The notes below the pieces were generated by a model, which saw nothing but the letters and a program-made list of their open reading frames with translations, did not search any database and was not told where the DNA came from. DNA of 64,000 nucleotides, taken from the NCBI GenBank assembly GCA_015059925.1, contig SUZL01000001.1, forward strand, positions 248,001 to 312,000, given 5' to 3'. Positions 26,209-34,545 of the stretch are shown here, in pieces. This stretch comes from Rikenellaceae bacterium (lineage in GTDB: Bacteria > Bacteroidota > Bacteroidia > Bacteroidales > Rikenellaceae). Numbering within the stretch: position 1 is the first letter of the stretch; the number at the start of each line of letters is the position of its first letter. Both the position numbers and the translations under genes were made by a program.

Positions 26209-26335
26209 GAAATTGTATAACAAGAGAGATTTCAAGGCTTGCGAAGCGCGAGAAACCGCAGCATACTAAGCGTATGTGAGGATTTTGAGTGCGAGCGAAA
26301 CGTAGAAATCGCCTTGTTAGGCAAATTCTCTTAAT
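26209..26335. repeat. Palindromic repeat element with recurrent terminal motif (copy 2)
   Basis: Begins with GAAATTGTATAACAAGAG (26209-26226) and contains an imperfect inverted repeat AACAAGAGAGATTTC (26219-26233) / GAAATCGCCTTGTT (26305-26318) around a ~70-base core with its own stem CATAC/GTATG. Outer AAGAG / CTCTT arms also match. The right arm overlaps the stop codon of the neighbouring pyrophosphatase-like gene. Size, palindromy and lack of coding resemble a MITE or REP-like element. Confidence 0.6.
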
Positions 26336-26673
26336 AATATTTTGGCCGCCATATCAGGCCACTCGTTGTAGAATCGTTCGATGTAAGCCTTCTCCTCCTC
26401 GCTGCAGCCCACCATCAGCTTCATCTCGGCATCGCCACGATCAAGATCAACGGTGCAGATAACGGCATCCAATCCGCGCTCGGGCTCCGAGCCGAGCCAC
26501 ACATCGACACCCTCGCCATCGTTCGACGAAGTGCCGTCGAGATAGCCGTAATCGAGCGTATAGACTATCTCGGGAAATCGCGGATGGTGCGACCCGCGAG
26601 GGCGATCGATTACGATGCGGCTGCGCTCGAGCAGGGCATCGAGTCGTTGCCAGAAAAGTTTATCGTTACTCAT
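26317..26673 (-). CDS. Small inorganic-pyrophosphatase-like protein
   Basis: A 118-residue protein, shorter than a soluble family I PPase (~175). The segment RPRGSHHPRFPEIVYTLDYGY followed by DGEGVDVWLGSE reproduces the PPase order (substrate-binding Tyr, then D-x-x-x-D-V), so several metal ligands are present, but the family's K/E-rich N-terminal strand is absent. It could hydrolyse another phosphoanhydride or be non-catalytic. The start overlaps the rmuC stop by 8 bases, so the two are coupled; the stop lies inside the palindromic element. Confidence 0.7.
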   Translation of the reverse strand: MSNDKLFWQRLDALLERSRIVIDRPRGSHHPRFPEIVYTLDYGYLDGTSSNDGEGVDVWLGSEPERGLDAVICTVDLDRGDAEMKLMVGCSEEEKAYIERFYNEWPDMAAKILLREFA

Positions 26674-28015
26674 TGTCGGTCAGCTGTTTTTCGTTGTCTG
26701 TTTCAATATCCGCATCATCGTCAATGTCGGCCTCGGCCGTAAGGCGCGACGAGAGGCGCTTCGTGGTCGGTAGTCCCAAACGGCGCAGACGCTCGCCCAC
26801 ACGGGCGATATTGTCGTTACCCGTATGCAGACGCTTGTAGGCCTCGTCATAGCGCGACTGCGCCTGCTGAAGGCTCGCTCCGACACCCTCCAACGACGAG
26901 GTGAAGGCGACGAGTTGCTCGTAGAGTTTTGTGCCGAGCTTGACGATATTCTCACGATTCTTATTCTGATCCTCGCGTCGCCACAGATCATCGACAATCT
27001 TTAGCAGAGCAAACAGATTTGTGGGCGACGAGACGACTACCTTGCGTTCGTAGGCATCGTGCCAGATGGCGCTATCTTCCTTCAGTGCATCGAGGAAGGC
27101 GGGCTCGTTGGGAACGAACATAATCACAAAATCGGGCGACTGCACCAGACGCTGATAACTCTTCGACGAAAGCTCCTTAACGTGCTGACGCACCGAGGCG
27201 ACGTGGGCCGCCATAGCAGCGCGACGCTCCGCATCACTCTCGGCCGAGACGTAATTGACGTAGGCCGTGAGCGACACCTTCGAGTCGATGACGATACTCT
27301 TCTCGCCCGGCAGGTACAACACCACATCGGGACGGAGGTTGTTGCCCGCCTCGTCCTTGATGTTGAGCTGCGTCTTATAATGTATGCCGTGAATCAGATT
27401 CGACTTTTCGAGAATGGTCTCCAGAATCATCTCGCCCCAATCGCCCTGCACCTTCGAGTTGCCCTTCAGGGCGCGCGTAAGGTTGGTGGTCTCGGTGGTG
27501 ATGCGCACGTTGAGTTCCATCAGGCGCTGAAGCTCGCTCTTAAGTGCGCCCGTCTGCTCGGTCTGATGGGAGTAGATGCTCTCAACGCGGGTGCGAAACT
27601 CCGTAATATTATCCTTGAACGGCTTGAGAATCAAATCCATCGACTCGCGATTCTCCTCCTTAAATCGGCGGCTCTGCTCGCCCAGCACATCACCTGCCAA
27701 AGCCTTAAATTGCTCGCGCACGCTACGCTCCAGCTCCTGTTGTTGGCGTTCGCGCTCCTCAACCGAACGACGCTCGGCGGCAAGGTCGGCCTCAGCCTTC
27801 ACGCGGGCCATCTGCTCCGCCTCGCGCTGGCGGCGAAACTCCTCGGCTCTGTTCTGCTCCTCGGCGATACGATTATCGGCCGCAACAAGCTCCTCCGAGA
27901 GCTCATCGAGGCGTTGCCTTTGCGACGCAATATCGCGGTTGCGGCCGACAAGCAGCGTCGCAAGGACGGCACACACGACCAAAAGCAGGGCTATGATTAT
28001 GTAGGTTATCTCCAT
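26666..28015 (-). CDS. rmuC: DNA recombination protein RmuC
   Basis: A 449-residue protein starting at the ATG 28015 (MEITYIIIALLLVVCAVLA, a membrane anchor); a longer frame to 28096 has no sensible start. A long Glu/Arg/Gln-rich coiled coil spans ~25-170, followed by the RmuC nuclease-like domain (GDWGEMILETILEKSNL near 212, RPDVVLYLPGEKSIVIDSKV near 245-264, with the PD-(D/E)XK-type Asp and Lys). RmuC limits inversions at short inverted repeats. It is paired with the pyrophosphatase-like gene. Confidence 0.93.
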   Translation of the reverse strand: MEITYIIIALLLVVCAVLATLLVGRNRDIASQRQRLDELSEELVAADNRIAEEQNRAEEFRRQREAEQMARVKAEADLAAERRSVEERERQQQELERSVREQFKALAGDVLGEQSRRFKEENRESMDLILKPFKDNITEFRTRVESIYSHQTEQTGALKSELQRLMELNVRITTETTNLTRALKGNSKVQGDWGEMILETILEKSNLIHGIHYKTQLNIKDEAGNNLRPDVVLYLPGEKSIVIDSKVSLTAYVNYVSAESDAERRAAMAAHVASVRQHVKELSSKSYQRLVQSPDFVIMFVPNEPAFLDALKEDSAIWHDAYERKVVVSSPTNLFALLKIVDDLWRREDQNKNRENIVKLGTKLYEQLVAFTSSLEGVGASLQQAQSRYDEAYKRLHTGNDNIARVGERLRRLGLPTTKRLSSRLTAEADIDDDADIETDNEKQLTDNE

Positions 28016-28080
28016 CTTCTTCGTATTAATGAAAAACAAAGATAACGACTTTCCCGACAAATAGCAACCCCGAAAAAACA

Positions 28081-28117
28081 AAAAAAGCGGGGGCAACCTC
28101 GAAAGATTGCACCCCGC
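28081..28117 (-). terminator. Terminator after the first outer-membrane protein gene
   Basis: GCGGGG / CCCCGC stem with T6 on the minus strand, 21 bases past the stop. Confidence 0.8.
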
Positions 28118-28137
28118 CGCAAAACAATAACTATACT

Positions 28138-28770
28138 TTAGAACATATATGAGGCTCCGACATAGAAATTACGGTTATTGACCTTGTTGTCCGAGTCCTG
28201 CGCGATGTTGATCAAGCCCCAATCGTAACCCACGAAGATACGGTAGTGGTCGAACATCGCAACGCCCGCGCGCAGACCCAAGCCGAAATCGAAGCGTTTG
28301 AGACGCTCGTCGGAGAAGGTGTCGGGCTTGGTGGAGGTTGAGCCTACCGTAACCTTATCCGTACCGAACAATCCCATCGCCACATAAGGGCCGAACGAGC
28401 CGAAGATGCCGACATTGCCGCCGCCGAAATCGTAGCGATAGCCGATGTGGATAGGCAACTCGAGGTAGTAGGGACGAACGGTGCTGTCGGCACTCTGCTC
28501 GCCTACCGTAGTGTCAATCTTTGCGCCCTTCGACGAGAGCAGAAGCTCGCCATCGAAATAGAAGCCATCGTAGATGAACGGAGCGGGCATCTCAACGCGA
28601 AAACCTGCCCGGAAGCCGATACGCATATCGGGATTGAACGAGAGGTCGTTAAGCTCCATAGCGAAATTGCTGGCATTCATCGCTCCCGTAACACCATAGC
28701 GCAACCCTTGCGCCGAAACCACCGACGCAAGCAGAAGCGAAACCGATAATAATGGTAAAAACTTTTTCAT
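28138..28770 (-). CDS. PorT-type outer-membrane beta-barrel protein (paralogue B)
   Basis: A 210-residue protein with a signal peptide (MKKFLPLLSVSLLLASVVSA), then alternating amphipathic strands with GFRAGFRVEMPAPF, a YYLELPIHIGYRYDFGGG centre and a terminal FYVGASYMF ending in Phe: an eight-stranded OMP_b-brl_2 barrel. Function of this family is generally unknown. It is a close paralogue of the next gene (same strand order, same YLEL/IPLNLGY and Y[IV]G[AT]SYMF endings), so a tandem duplication is likely. Confidence 0.85.
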   Translation of the reverse strand: MKKFLPLLSVSLLLASVVSAQGLRYGVTGAMNASNFAMELNDLSFNPDMRIGFRAGFRVEMPAPFIYDGFYFDGELLLSSKGAKIDTTVGEQSADSTVRPYYLELPIHIGYRYDFGGGNVGIFGSFGPYVAMGLFGTDKVTVGSTSTKPDTFSDERLKRFDFGLGLRAGVAMFDHYRIFVGYDWGLINIAQDSDNKVNNRNFYVGASYMF

Positions 28771-28810
28771 AATCTGTGTGTTTTAATCGTACACCCGAAG
28801 CAATACAAAA

Positions 28811-28840
28811 AATATGCGAGAGCCACAGCTCCCGCATATT
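28811..28840. terminator. Strong hairpin between the two barrel genes
   Basis: AATATGCG-n-GAGC / GCTC-n-CGCATATT with T-runs on both sides. It would end transcription of the upstream (28871) gene, allowing partial read-through to the 28770 gene. Confidence 0.85.
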
Positions 28841-28870
28841 TTTTCTTTAACCGACTTAAGTTTAGTCGCT

Positions 28871-29488
28871 TTAGAACATATACGACGTTCCGATGTAGAA
28901 ATTCACAAGGCGGTACTTCACACCGCTACCCAGATCGGCATCCGTCTTGGCCAGATTGAGCAGGCTATGCTCGAAGCCCAGATAAAACTGCCACTGATTC
29001 CACATCTCGACACCGAGTTTGTAGTTAAGACCGAAGTCAAAACGCTGCATACTCTCGCCGAAGACATCGGTTTTGACCTTCGTGTCGCCCTCCTTGACTA
29101 CATCCTTTCCCAAAACTCCCAAACCGAAGTAGGGGCCGAGGCCAGCGATGAACGATACATCGTTAGAAAGCGGTGTGCGATAGCCCAGATTCAGAGGAAT
29201 CTGCAAATATCCTAAATTGGTGTGCGAGCCTGAGTAGCTGCCACCCTTGAGATTATAGACCAATGCACCATCGGCAAAGAATCCATCGGTCAAATAATCA
29301 GCCAGATCAATCTCGGCCTTTGCGCCTGCCTGAAAACCTACATAACTATCCGATGAGATGGCTACGCCAGCGGCTTTTGTTCTCATCCACGAGAAATTTA
29401 CAGCTCCCACAGCGCCCCAGCGCAGATCCTGAGCCGACACATTGAGGGCCATCACAACGGCCACAAGTGCAAGAATAATTCGTTTCAT
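28871..29488 (-). CDS. PorT-type outer-membrane beta-barrel protein (paralogue A)
   Basis: A 205-residue barrel protein: signal peptide MKRIILALVAVVMALNVSA, strands including VGFQAGAKAEIDLADYL, GYLQIPLNLGYRTPL and the C-terminal NFYIGTSYMF. It carries the strongest promoter of the pair (29516-29546), whereas the paralogue has only the ~100-base gap with the hairpin, so it is likely the dominant copy. Confidence 0.85.
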   Translation of the reverse strand: MKRIILALVAVVMALNVSAQDLRWGAVGAVNFSWMRTKAAGVAISSDSYVGFQAGAKAEIDLADYLTDGFFADGALVYNLKGGSYSGSHTNLGYLQIPLNLGYRTPLSNDVSFIAGLGPYFGLGVLGKDVVKEGDTKVKTDVFGESMQRFDFGLNYKLGVEMWNQWQFYLGFEHSLLNLAKTDADLGSGVKYRLVNFYIGTSYMF

Positions 29489-29515
29489 AAATCAAAAGAT
29501 TTTAATTTCCTACGG

Positions 29516-29546
29516 CAAATATAATTTTTTCTGCGCTATTCGCAAA
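29516..29546 (-). promoter_or_regulatory. Bacteroidetes-type promoter of the barrel genes
   Basis: Minus strand TTTG (29546-29543), 19 bases, TATATTTG (29523-29516), 27 bases before the start codon. Confidence 0.85.
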
Positions 29547-29626
29547 ATAGAAGTCGGTTTATGCCACTTTGCGACTAAAAAAATGCTTAATTATTCTTAC
29601 CTTTGCGAAAATAAAAAATTGGAACT

Positions 29627-30277
29627 ATGACACGAATTATATCTCCCTCGATGTTGTCGGCCGATTTCGGCAACCTCGAACGCGACACTCAAATGATTGA
29701 CCGCAGCGCTGCGGAGTGGGTGCATATCGACGTGATGGATGGTGTGTTTGTACCCAACATCTCGTTCGGTTTCCCCGTAATGAAGCCCATCCGCAAGGCG
29801 ACCGAGAAGGTTTTGGATGTGCATCTGATGATTGTCGAGCCCGAAAAGTATGTTCGCCGATTCGTGGAGGCGGGGGCCGACTACGTTACCTTCCACTACG
29901 AGGCGACGGAGAATATCGACCTCTGCATCCGAGAGATTCGCGATGCGGGCGCGAAGGTCGGCATCTCGATCAAGCCCAAAACGGAGGTTGCGGTGCTGAA
30001 GGAGCTGCTCCACAAGGTCGATATGGTGCTCATTATGAGCGTCGAGCCGGGCTTCGGCGGGCAGTCGTTCATCGAAGGCTCACTCGACAAGATTAGCGAG
30101 CTGAAGGCGCTGCGTGATGAGTTGGGACTCGACTTTTTGATTGAGGTCGATGGCGGCATCTCGGCAAAGAATGCTGGCGAGTTGTTCGCCGCAGGTGCCG
30201 AGGCTCTGGTTGCAGGCAGTGCTGTGTTTGGAGCTGAGGATCCCGAGCAGGAGATTGTAAAGATGTTGGAGGCATAA
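29627..30277 (+). CDS. rpe: Ribulose-phosphate 3-epimerase
   Basis: A 216-residue TIM-barrel enzyme interconverting ribulose-5-phosphate and xylulose-5-phosphate in the pentose phosphate pathway. Conserved metal and catalytic residues sit in SPSMLSADFGNL (~6-17), VHIDVMDGVFVPN (~35-47), VDVHLMI (~66), VEPGFGGQSFI (~142) and EVDGGIS (~176). A TACCTTTG box is at 29598-29605. One base separates it from the ABC-F gene. Confidence 0.97.
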   Translation: MTRIISPSMLSADFGNLERDTQMIDRSAAEWVHIDVMDGVFVPNISFGFPVMKPIRKATEKVLDVHLMIVEPEKYVRRFVEAGADYVTFHYEATENIDLCIREIRDAGAKVGISIKPKTEVAVLKELLHKVDMVLIMSVEPGFGGQSFIEGSLDKISELKALRDELGLDFLIEVDGGISAKNAGELFAAGAEALVAGSAVFGAEDPEQEIVKMLEA

Positions 30278-30278
30278 G

Positions 30279-32210
30279 ATGATTTCACTTGATAATCTGA
30301 CGGTCAGCTACGGCGGCTGGACGCTGTTTGACAACATATCGTTCCTCATCAACGAGAAGGATCGCATCGGTCTGGTGGGCAAGAACGGAGCGGGCAAGAC
30401 CACCCTGCTGCGTATCATCACGGGCGAGCAGCAACCCACCGAAGGGGCCGTTACGATCAATGGCGAGTGCACGATCGGCTACCTGCCGCAGCAGATGCGC
30501 GTGGCCGACACCACCACGCTAAAGGCCGAGACCGAAAAGGCTTTTGACGAGGTGCTGCGTCTGGAGGCCGAGATTGAGCGACTGACGGCGGAGATTGCCA
30601 CTCGCACCGATTATGAGTCGGAGCAGTATGAGGAGCTGCTGCATAGGCTGAACGAAGCGCAGGATCGCTACCATATCTTGGGCGGCGAGACGCGCGAGGC
30701 CGACATCGAGAAGACGCTCTTGGGACTCGGATTCAAGCGTACGGATTTCTCACGCGCCACGAGCGAGTTCTCGGGCGGATGGCGTATGCGAATCGAGCTG
30801 GCAAAGTTGCTCCTGCGCCGTCCCTCGATATTTCTGCTCGACGAGCCGACGAACCACCTCGACATTGAGAGTATTCAGTGGCTGGAGGAGTATTTGCGCA
30901 ACTACAACGGAGCCGTTTTGCTTATCTCGCACGACCGCGCCTTTCTGGATAATGTAACGACGCGAACGGTAGAGCTCTCGCTCGGACACATCTACGATTA
31001 CAAGGTGCCCTACTCGAAATTCGTCGAGCTGCGAGCCGAGCGTCGTGCGCAGCAGATGGCCGCATACGAGAATCAGCAACGAATGATCGAGAAGACCGAG
31101 GAGTTCATCGAGAAGTTCCGCTACAAGCCCACCAAGAGCAATCAAGTGCAGTCGCGTATCAAGCAGCTGGAACGACTCGAACGCATCGAGGTCGAGGAGG
31201 AGGATTTGGCAACGCTCAACATCAAGTTCCCGCCCGCACCCCGTTCGGGCCAGATTGTGGCCGAGGTGAAGGAGGTGGGCAAGGCTTTCGGAGAGAAGCG
31301 AATCTTCTCGGATTTCACATTCACGCTCGAGCGCGGTCAGAAGATTGCACTTGTCGGTCGCAACGGCGAGGGTAAGACCACGATGGCGCGTATGCTTATC
31401 GGCGAATTGGAGCAGACCGAGGGCGAGATCAAACTCGGAGCAAACGTAAATATCGGCTACTACGCACAGAATCAGGACGATCTGATGGATGGTGAGTTTA
31501 CCGTGTTCGACACCCTTGACCGCGTGGCCGTCGGCGATATTCGCACGCGACTGAGGGATATTTTGGGTGCGTTCCTGTTCCGAGGCGAGGATATTGACAA
31601 GAAGGTGAAGGTGCTCTCGGGTGGCGAGCGAAGCCGTCTGGCGATGGCGCGACTGATGTTGGAGCCCTACAACCTGCTGGTGCTGGACGAGCCCACGAAC
31701 CATATGGATATGCGCTCGAAGGATATTTTGAAGCGAGCGTTGCAGAAGTACGACGGTACGGTGGTGGTCGTTTCACACGATCGTGATTTCTTGGATGGCA
31801 TTGTCGATCGCGTGTATGAGTTCCGCGATGGTGGTGTGAAGGAGTATTTGGGAGGAATCTACTACTTCCTCGAGAAGCGCAAGGTCGAGTCGTTGCAGGA
31901 GATCGAGCGCAAGGAGGCACCCGCAGCATCCGCCGCCCCGAAGGAGACTTCGACAGGAAAGCTATCCTACGAGCAGCGCAAGGAGCAGGAGAAGTTGCTG
32001 CGCAAGTTGCGCAAGGCCGTCGAGAGCATCGAGGCCGAGCTGGCCGAGACCGAGCAGAAGATAGCCGAGTATGACGAGAAATTCGCATCGGCAACGGAGT
32101 ACAACGAGGCCGACTATGCGGCATACAACGACCTGAAGGCGCAGTACGATAGGCAGATGCACGAGTGGGAGAAGGCTTCGTATGAATTGGAAATAACAGA
32201 AAATCAATAG
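30279..32210 (+). CDS. ABC-F family ribosome-associated ATPase (Uup/EttA-like)
   Basis: A 643-residue soluble protein with two ABC cassettes and no membrane segments: Walker A GKNGAGKTT (~36-44) and signature FSGGWRMRIELAKLL (~165), then the P-site linker, second Walker A GRNGEGKTT (~363) and signature LSGGERSRLAMARLM (~447). The C-terminal ~80 residues are a Lys/Glu coiled coil as in Uup, preceded by an Ala/Pro-rich spacer. ABC-F proteins act on the ribosomal E site to relieve stalling; antibiotic-resistance types are a subset and nothing here indicates resistance. Part of rpe-ABC-F-rlmB-YgjP. Confidence 0.92.
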   Translation: MISLDNLTVSYGGWTLFDNISFLINEKDRIGLVGKNGAGKTTLLRIITGEQQPTEGAVTINGECTIGYLPQQMRVADTTTLKAETEKAFDEVLRLEAEIERLTAEIATRTDYESEQYEELLHRLNEAQDRYHILGGETREADIEKTLLGLGFKRTDFSRATSEFSGGWRMRIELAKLLLRRPSIFLLDEPTNHLDIESIQWLEEYLRNYNGAVLLISHDRAFLDNVTTRTVELSLGHIYDYKVPYSKFVELRAERRAQQMAAYENQQRMIEKTEEFIEKFRYKPTKSNQVQSRIKQLERLERIEVEEEDLATLNIKFPPAPRSGQIVAEVKEVGKAFGEKRIFSDFTFTLERGQKIALVGRNGEGKTTMARMLIGELEQTEGEIKLGANVNIGYYAQNQDDLMDGEFTVFDTLDRVAVGDIRTRLRDILGAFLFRGEDIDKKVKVLSGGERSRLAMARLMLEPYNLLVLDEPTNHMDMRSKDILKRALQKYDGTVVVVSHDRDFLDGIVDRVYEFRDGGVKEYLGGIYYFLEKRKVESLQEIERKEAPAASAAPKETSTGKLSYEQRKEQEKLLRKLRKAVESIEAELAETEQKIAEYDEKFASATEYNEADYAAYNDLKAQYDRQMHEWEKASYELEITENQ

Positions 32211-32214
32211 AGAA

Positions 32215-32946
32215 ATGGCAAACGACATTGTTTTTGGCATTCGCCCCGTGGCCGAGGCCATACAGACGGGCAAGCAGATCGAGAAATTATACATCCGCAA
32301 GGGTGCCGAGGGACAGCTTATGACCGAGCTGCGCGACTTGGCCTTCCGCCATCGCATCCGCGTGCAGGAGGTGCCCGTCGAGAAGCTCAACCGCCTCACG
32401 CGACTCAACCATCAGGGTGTGGTGGCGCAGATCGCGCCAATCGAGTATGTCGAGCTGGCGGATATTCTGGAGCGCGTTCCCGAGGATGAGACACCGCTGA
32501 TTATGCTCTTCGATGGCGTTACGGACGTGCGCAATTTCGGCGCTATTGCCCGCTCGGCCGAGTGTGCCGGAGCGCACGGACTGATTACCCCGCTTAAGAA
32601 CTCAGCCCCTGTAAATTCGGAGGCGATGCGTTCGTCGGCAGGTGCGCTGAGCCGCATTCCCGTATGCCGAGTAGGCTCTATACGCAACACCATCAAGGCT
32701 TTGCAAGCCGAGGGATTTCAGGCTGTGGCAGCTACCGAGAAGAGCCGCAAACTCATCTACGATGCCGACTTCCGCAAACCGACCGTAATCATTATGGGTG
32801 CCGAGGATACGGGGATCTCGAAGGAGGTGCTCAAGCTCTGCGACGAGCAGCTGGCCATTCCCCTGATTGGTGCCATCGAGTCGCTCAATGTATCGGCAGC
32901 GGCGGCGGTGATGTTGTTCGAGGTTGTGCGTCAGCGCATCGGATAG
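32215..32946 (+). CDS. rlmB: 23S rRNA (guanosine-2'-O)-methyltransferase RlmB
   Basis: A 243-residue SPOUT enzyme with a small N-terminal substrate-binding domain (FGIRPVAEAIQTGKQIEKLYI) and the three SpoU motifs: NFGAIARSAECAG (~104), IIMGAEDTGIS (~187) and LNVSAAAAVMLFE (~222). RlmB methylates G2251 in the peptidyl-transferase loop. It sits between an ABC-F factor and YgjP, all ribosome or protein-quality related. Confidence 0.92.
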   Translation: MANDIVFGIRPVAEAIQTGKQIEKLYIRKGAEGQLMTELRDLAFRHRIRVQEVPVEKLNRLTRLNHQGVVAQIAPIEYVELADILERVPEDETPLIMLFDGVTDVRNFGAIARSAECAGAHGLITPLKNSAPVNSEAMRSSAGALSRIPVCRVGSIRNTIKALQAEGFQAVAATEKSRKLIYDADFRKPTVIIMGAEDTGISKEVLKLCDEQLAIPLIGAIESLNVSAAAAVMLFEVVRQRIG

Positions 32947-32947
32947 G

Positions 32948-33502
32948 ATGAAGTGCGTAATACAGCACCCTACGCTCGGCCCCGTAACACTTAGTTCGAC
33001 TCGCCGATCGACACGAACGACAATCAGCGTTCGGCCTTCGGGCGAGGTGCGACTATCCTATCCGCCCTACATCTCGCAACGGCGAGCGATGGCATTCTTG
33101 GAGAGCAAGGCCGAGTGGGTACGCTCCTCGCAAGCGAAATATGCCGAGCGAGCCGGTGAGCCGCTAAGTAAGGAGGAGATTGAACGGCTGCGAAAAGAGG
33201 CAAAGGCTACGCTACCCAACCGCGTGAAGGAGTTGGCCGAGAGGCACGGGCTGCGATATGGGCGCGTTACGATACGATGTGCGCGCTCGAAGTGGGGATC
33301 GTGTACGGCGAAGGGAAATCTCTCGCTGTCGCTCTTTCTGATGACCCTGCCAGAGCATCTGCGCGACTACATACTGCTGCACGAATTGGCACATACGGTG
33401 CATCTGAACCACTCGCGCGAGTTTCACGCGCTGGTTGATCGGCTGACGGGCGGACGCGAGAAAGAGTTGGCAAAAGAGTTGCGAAAATATTCAATACGAT
33501 AG
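32948..33502 (+). CDS. YgjP-like metallopeptidase (M48/SprT-type, DUF45)
   Basis: A 184-residue protein starting at the ATG 32948 (one base after the rlmB stop). The active-site motif HELAHTVHLNHSREF near 135-149 supplies HExxH and a downstream His; upstream RSKWGSCTAKGNLSLSL near 105-121 is the characteristic YgjP/DUF45 block. These small cytosolic zinc proteases have uncertain roles and often sit beside restriction or nucleotide-metabolism genes. A terminator follows. Confidence 0.87.
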   Translation: MKCVIQHPTLGPVTLSSTRRSTRTTISVRPSGEVRLSYPPYISQRRAMAFLESKAEWVRSSQAKYAERAGEPLSKEEIERLRKEAKATLPNRVKELAERHGLRYGRVTIRCARSKWGSCTAKGNLSLSLFLMTLPEHLRDYILLHELAHTVHLNHSREFHALVDRLTGGREKELAKELRKYSIR

Positions 33503-33511
33503 AATGAAAAG

Positions 33512-33533
33512 ACCGCCCGAGTGCGGTTTTTTC
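33512..33533 (+). terminator. Terminator after the YgjP gene
   Basis: ACCGC / GCGGT stem with T6, 10 bases after the stop. A TATCTTTG box for the next gene follows at 33545-33552. Confidence 0.75.
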
Positions 33534-33569
33534 GTTTTAATCGCTATCTTTGTATAAAGGAATCGAAGA

Positions 33570-34541
33570 ATGAATCGGCTGATAGAGATATTTTCGGAGT
33601 TGGGCAGACGGCTTGTCGGTTTTGGCAGTGATGAGCCCACGCAAAAGGTGATAGCCGAGGCTATGGCCGAGAATGAGTGGTTTTCGGCCGAGGATATTCT
33701 GATGGCCGTCGATGCCATCCGCCAAGAGTTTCTCGACGAGGAGAAGCTCCGCCGCTGGGCCGACCATTACACTCCGACGGAGCAGCGTCGCGTGGCGATA
33801 ATTATGGCGGGCAACATCCCGCTTGTGGGATTTTTCGATCTGCTGTGCGCCGTTATCGTGGGGCACAGGGTGGCAATAAAGCCATCGAGCAAGGATCGGG
33901 TGCTGATGAATTTTGTCGTCGAGGAGCTCCGAGCCATCGAGACGGAGATTGCCATCGAGCAGTACGATCCTGCGACAGAATACGATATGGTAATCGCTAC
34001 GGGCGGCGACGAGGCGGCTCGCCACTTCAGCCGACGCTACGCCCACTGCCCCACCCTGATTCGCGGCTCGCGCCACTCGGTGGCCGTCTTGGCAGGGGAT
34101 GAGAGCGAGAAGGAGATCGAGGCTCTGCAGCGCGACATCTTTTCGTACAACGGACTTGGCTGCCGCAGTATTTCGCTCATAATGCTCCCGCGTGGGGCGG
34201 AACTTACGATTCGTCCACCGAAGATGAATCGGATGTATCGCGGTAACTATCGGCACACGCGGGCGATGATGGCTCTTACTGCTCAGGCGTTCAAGGATCT
34301 GGGCGAGTGCATAGCGATGGAGCGAAGGGAGTTCCCGCAACAGATCAGCTGCGTGAACTACTGCTACTACGACTCACTGCAGGAGGTGGAGCAGTGGCTG
34401 TGGGAGATGGACGAGAAGATACAATGCGTCATAACGCGAGCGATCGACCACAAGCGTGCGGTAGTTTTTGGGCGTGCGCAGTATCCTACGCTGTGGGATT
34501 ATGCCGATGGTGTGGATGTGATGAAATTTTTAACGACCTAA
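33570..34541 (+). CDS. LuxC-like acyl-CoA reductase
   Basis: A 323-residue protein of the PF05893 group, aldehyde-dehydrogenase-like: RVAIIMAGNIPLVGFFDLL near 73-91 (NAD(P)-binding entry), VAIKPSSKD near 100, VIATGGDEAARHF near 142 and an FSYNGLGCRSIS loop near 190 that places the candidate catalytic Cys. LuxC reduces fatty acyl groups to aldehyde in bioluminescence; orphan Bacteroidetes copies are widespread and have no known role. It is shorter than LuxC (~480) and no luxD/E partners are nearby. Linked by 4 bases to the PatB gene. Confidence 0.8.
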   Translation: MNRLIEIFSELGRRLVGFGSDEPTQKVIAEAMAENEWFSAEDILMAVDAIRQEFLDEEKLRRWADHYTPTEQRRVAIIMAGNIPLVGFFDLLCAVIVGHRVAIKPSSKDRVLMNFVVEELRAIETEIAIEQYDPATEYDMVIATGGDEAARHFSRRYAHCPTLIRGSRHSVAVLAGDESEKEIEALQRDIFSYNGLGCRSISLIMLPRGAELTIRPPKMNRMYRGNYRHTRAMMALTAQAFKDLGECIAMERREFPQQISCVNYCYYDSLQEVEQWLWEMDEKIQCVITRAIDHKRAVVFGRAQYPTLWDYADGVDVMKFLTT

Positions 34542-34545
34542 CGAT

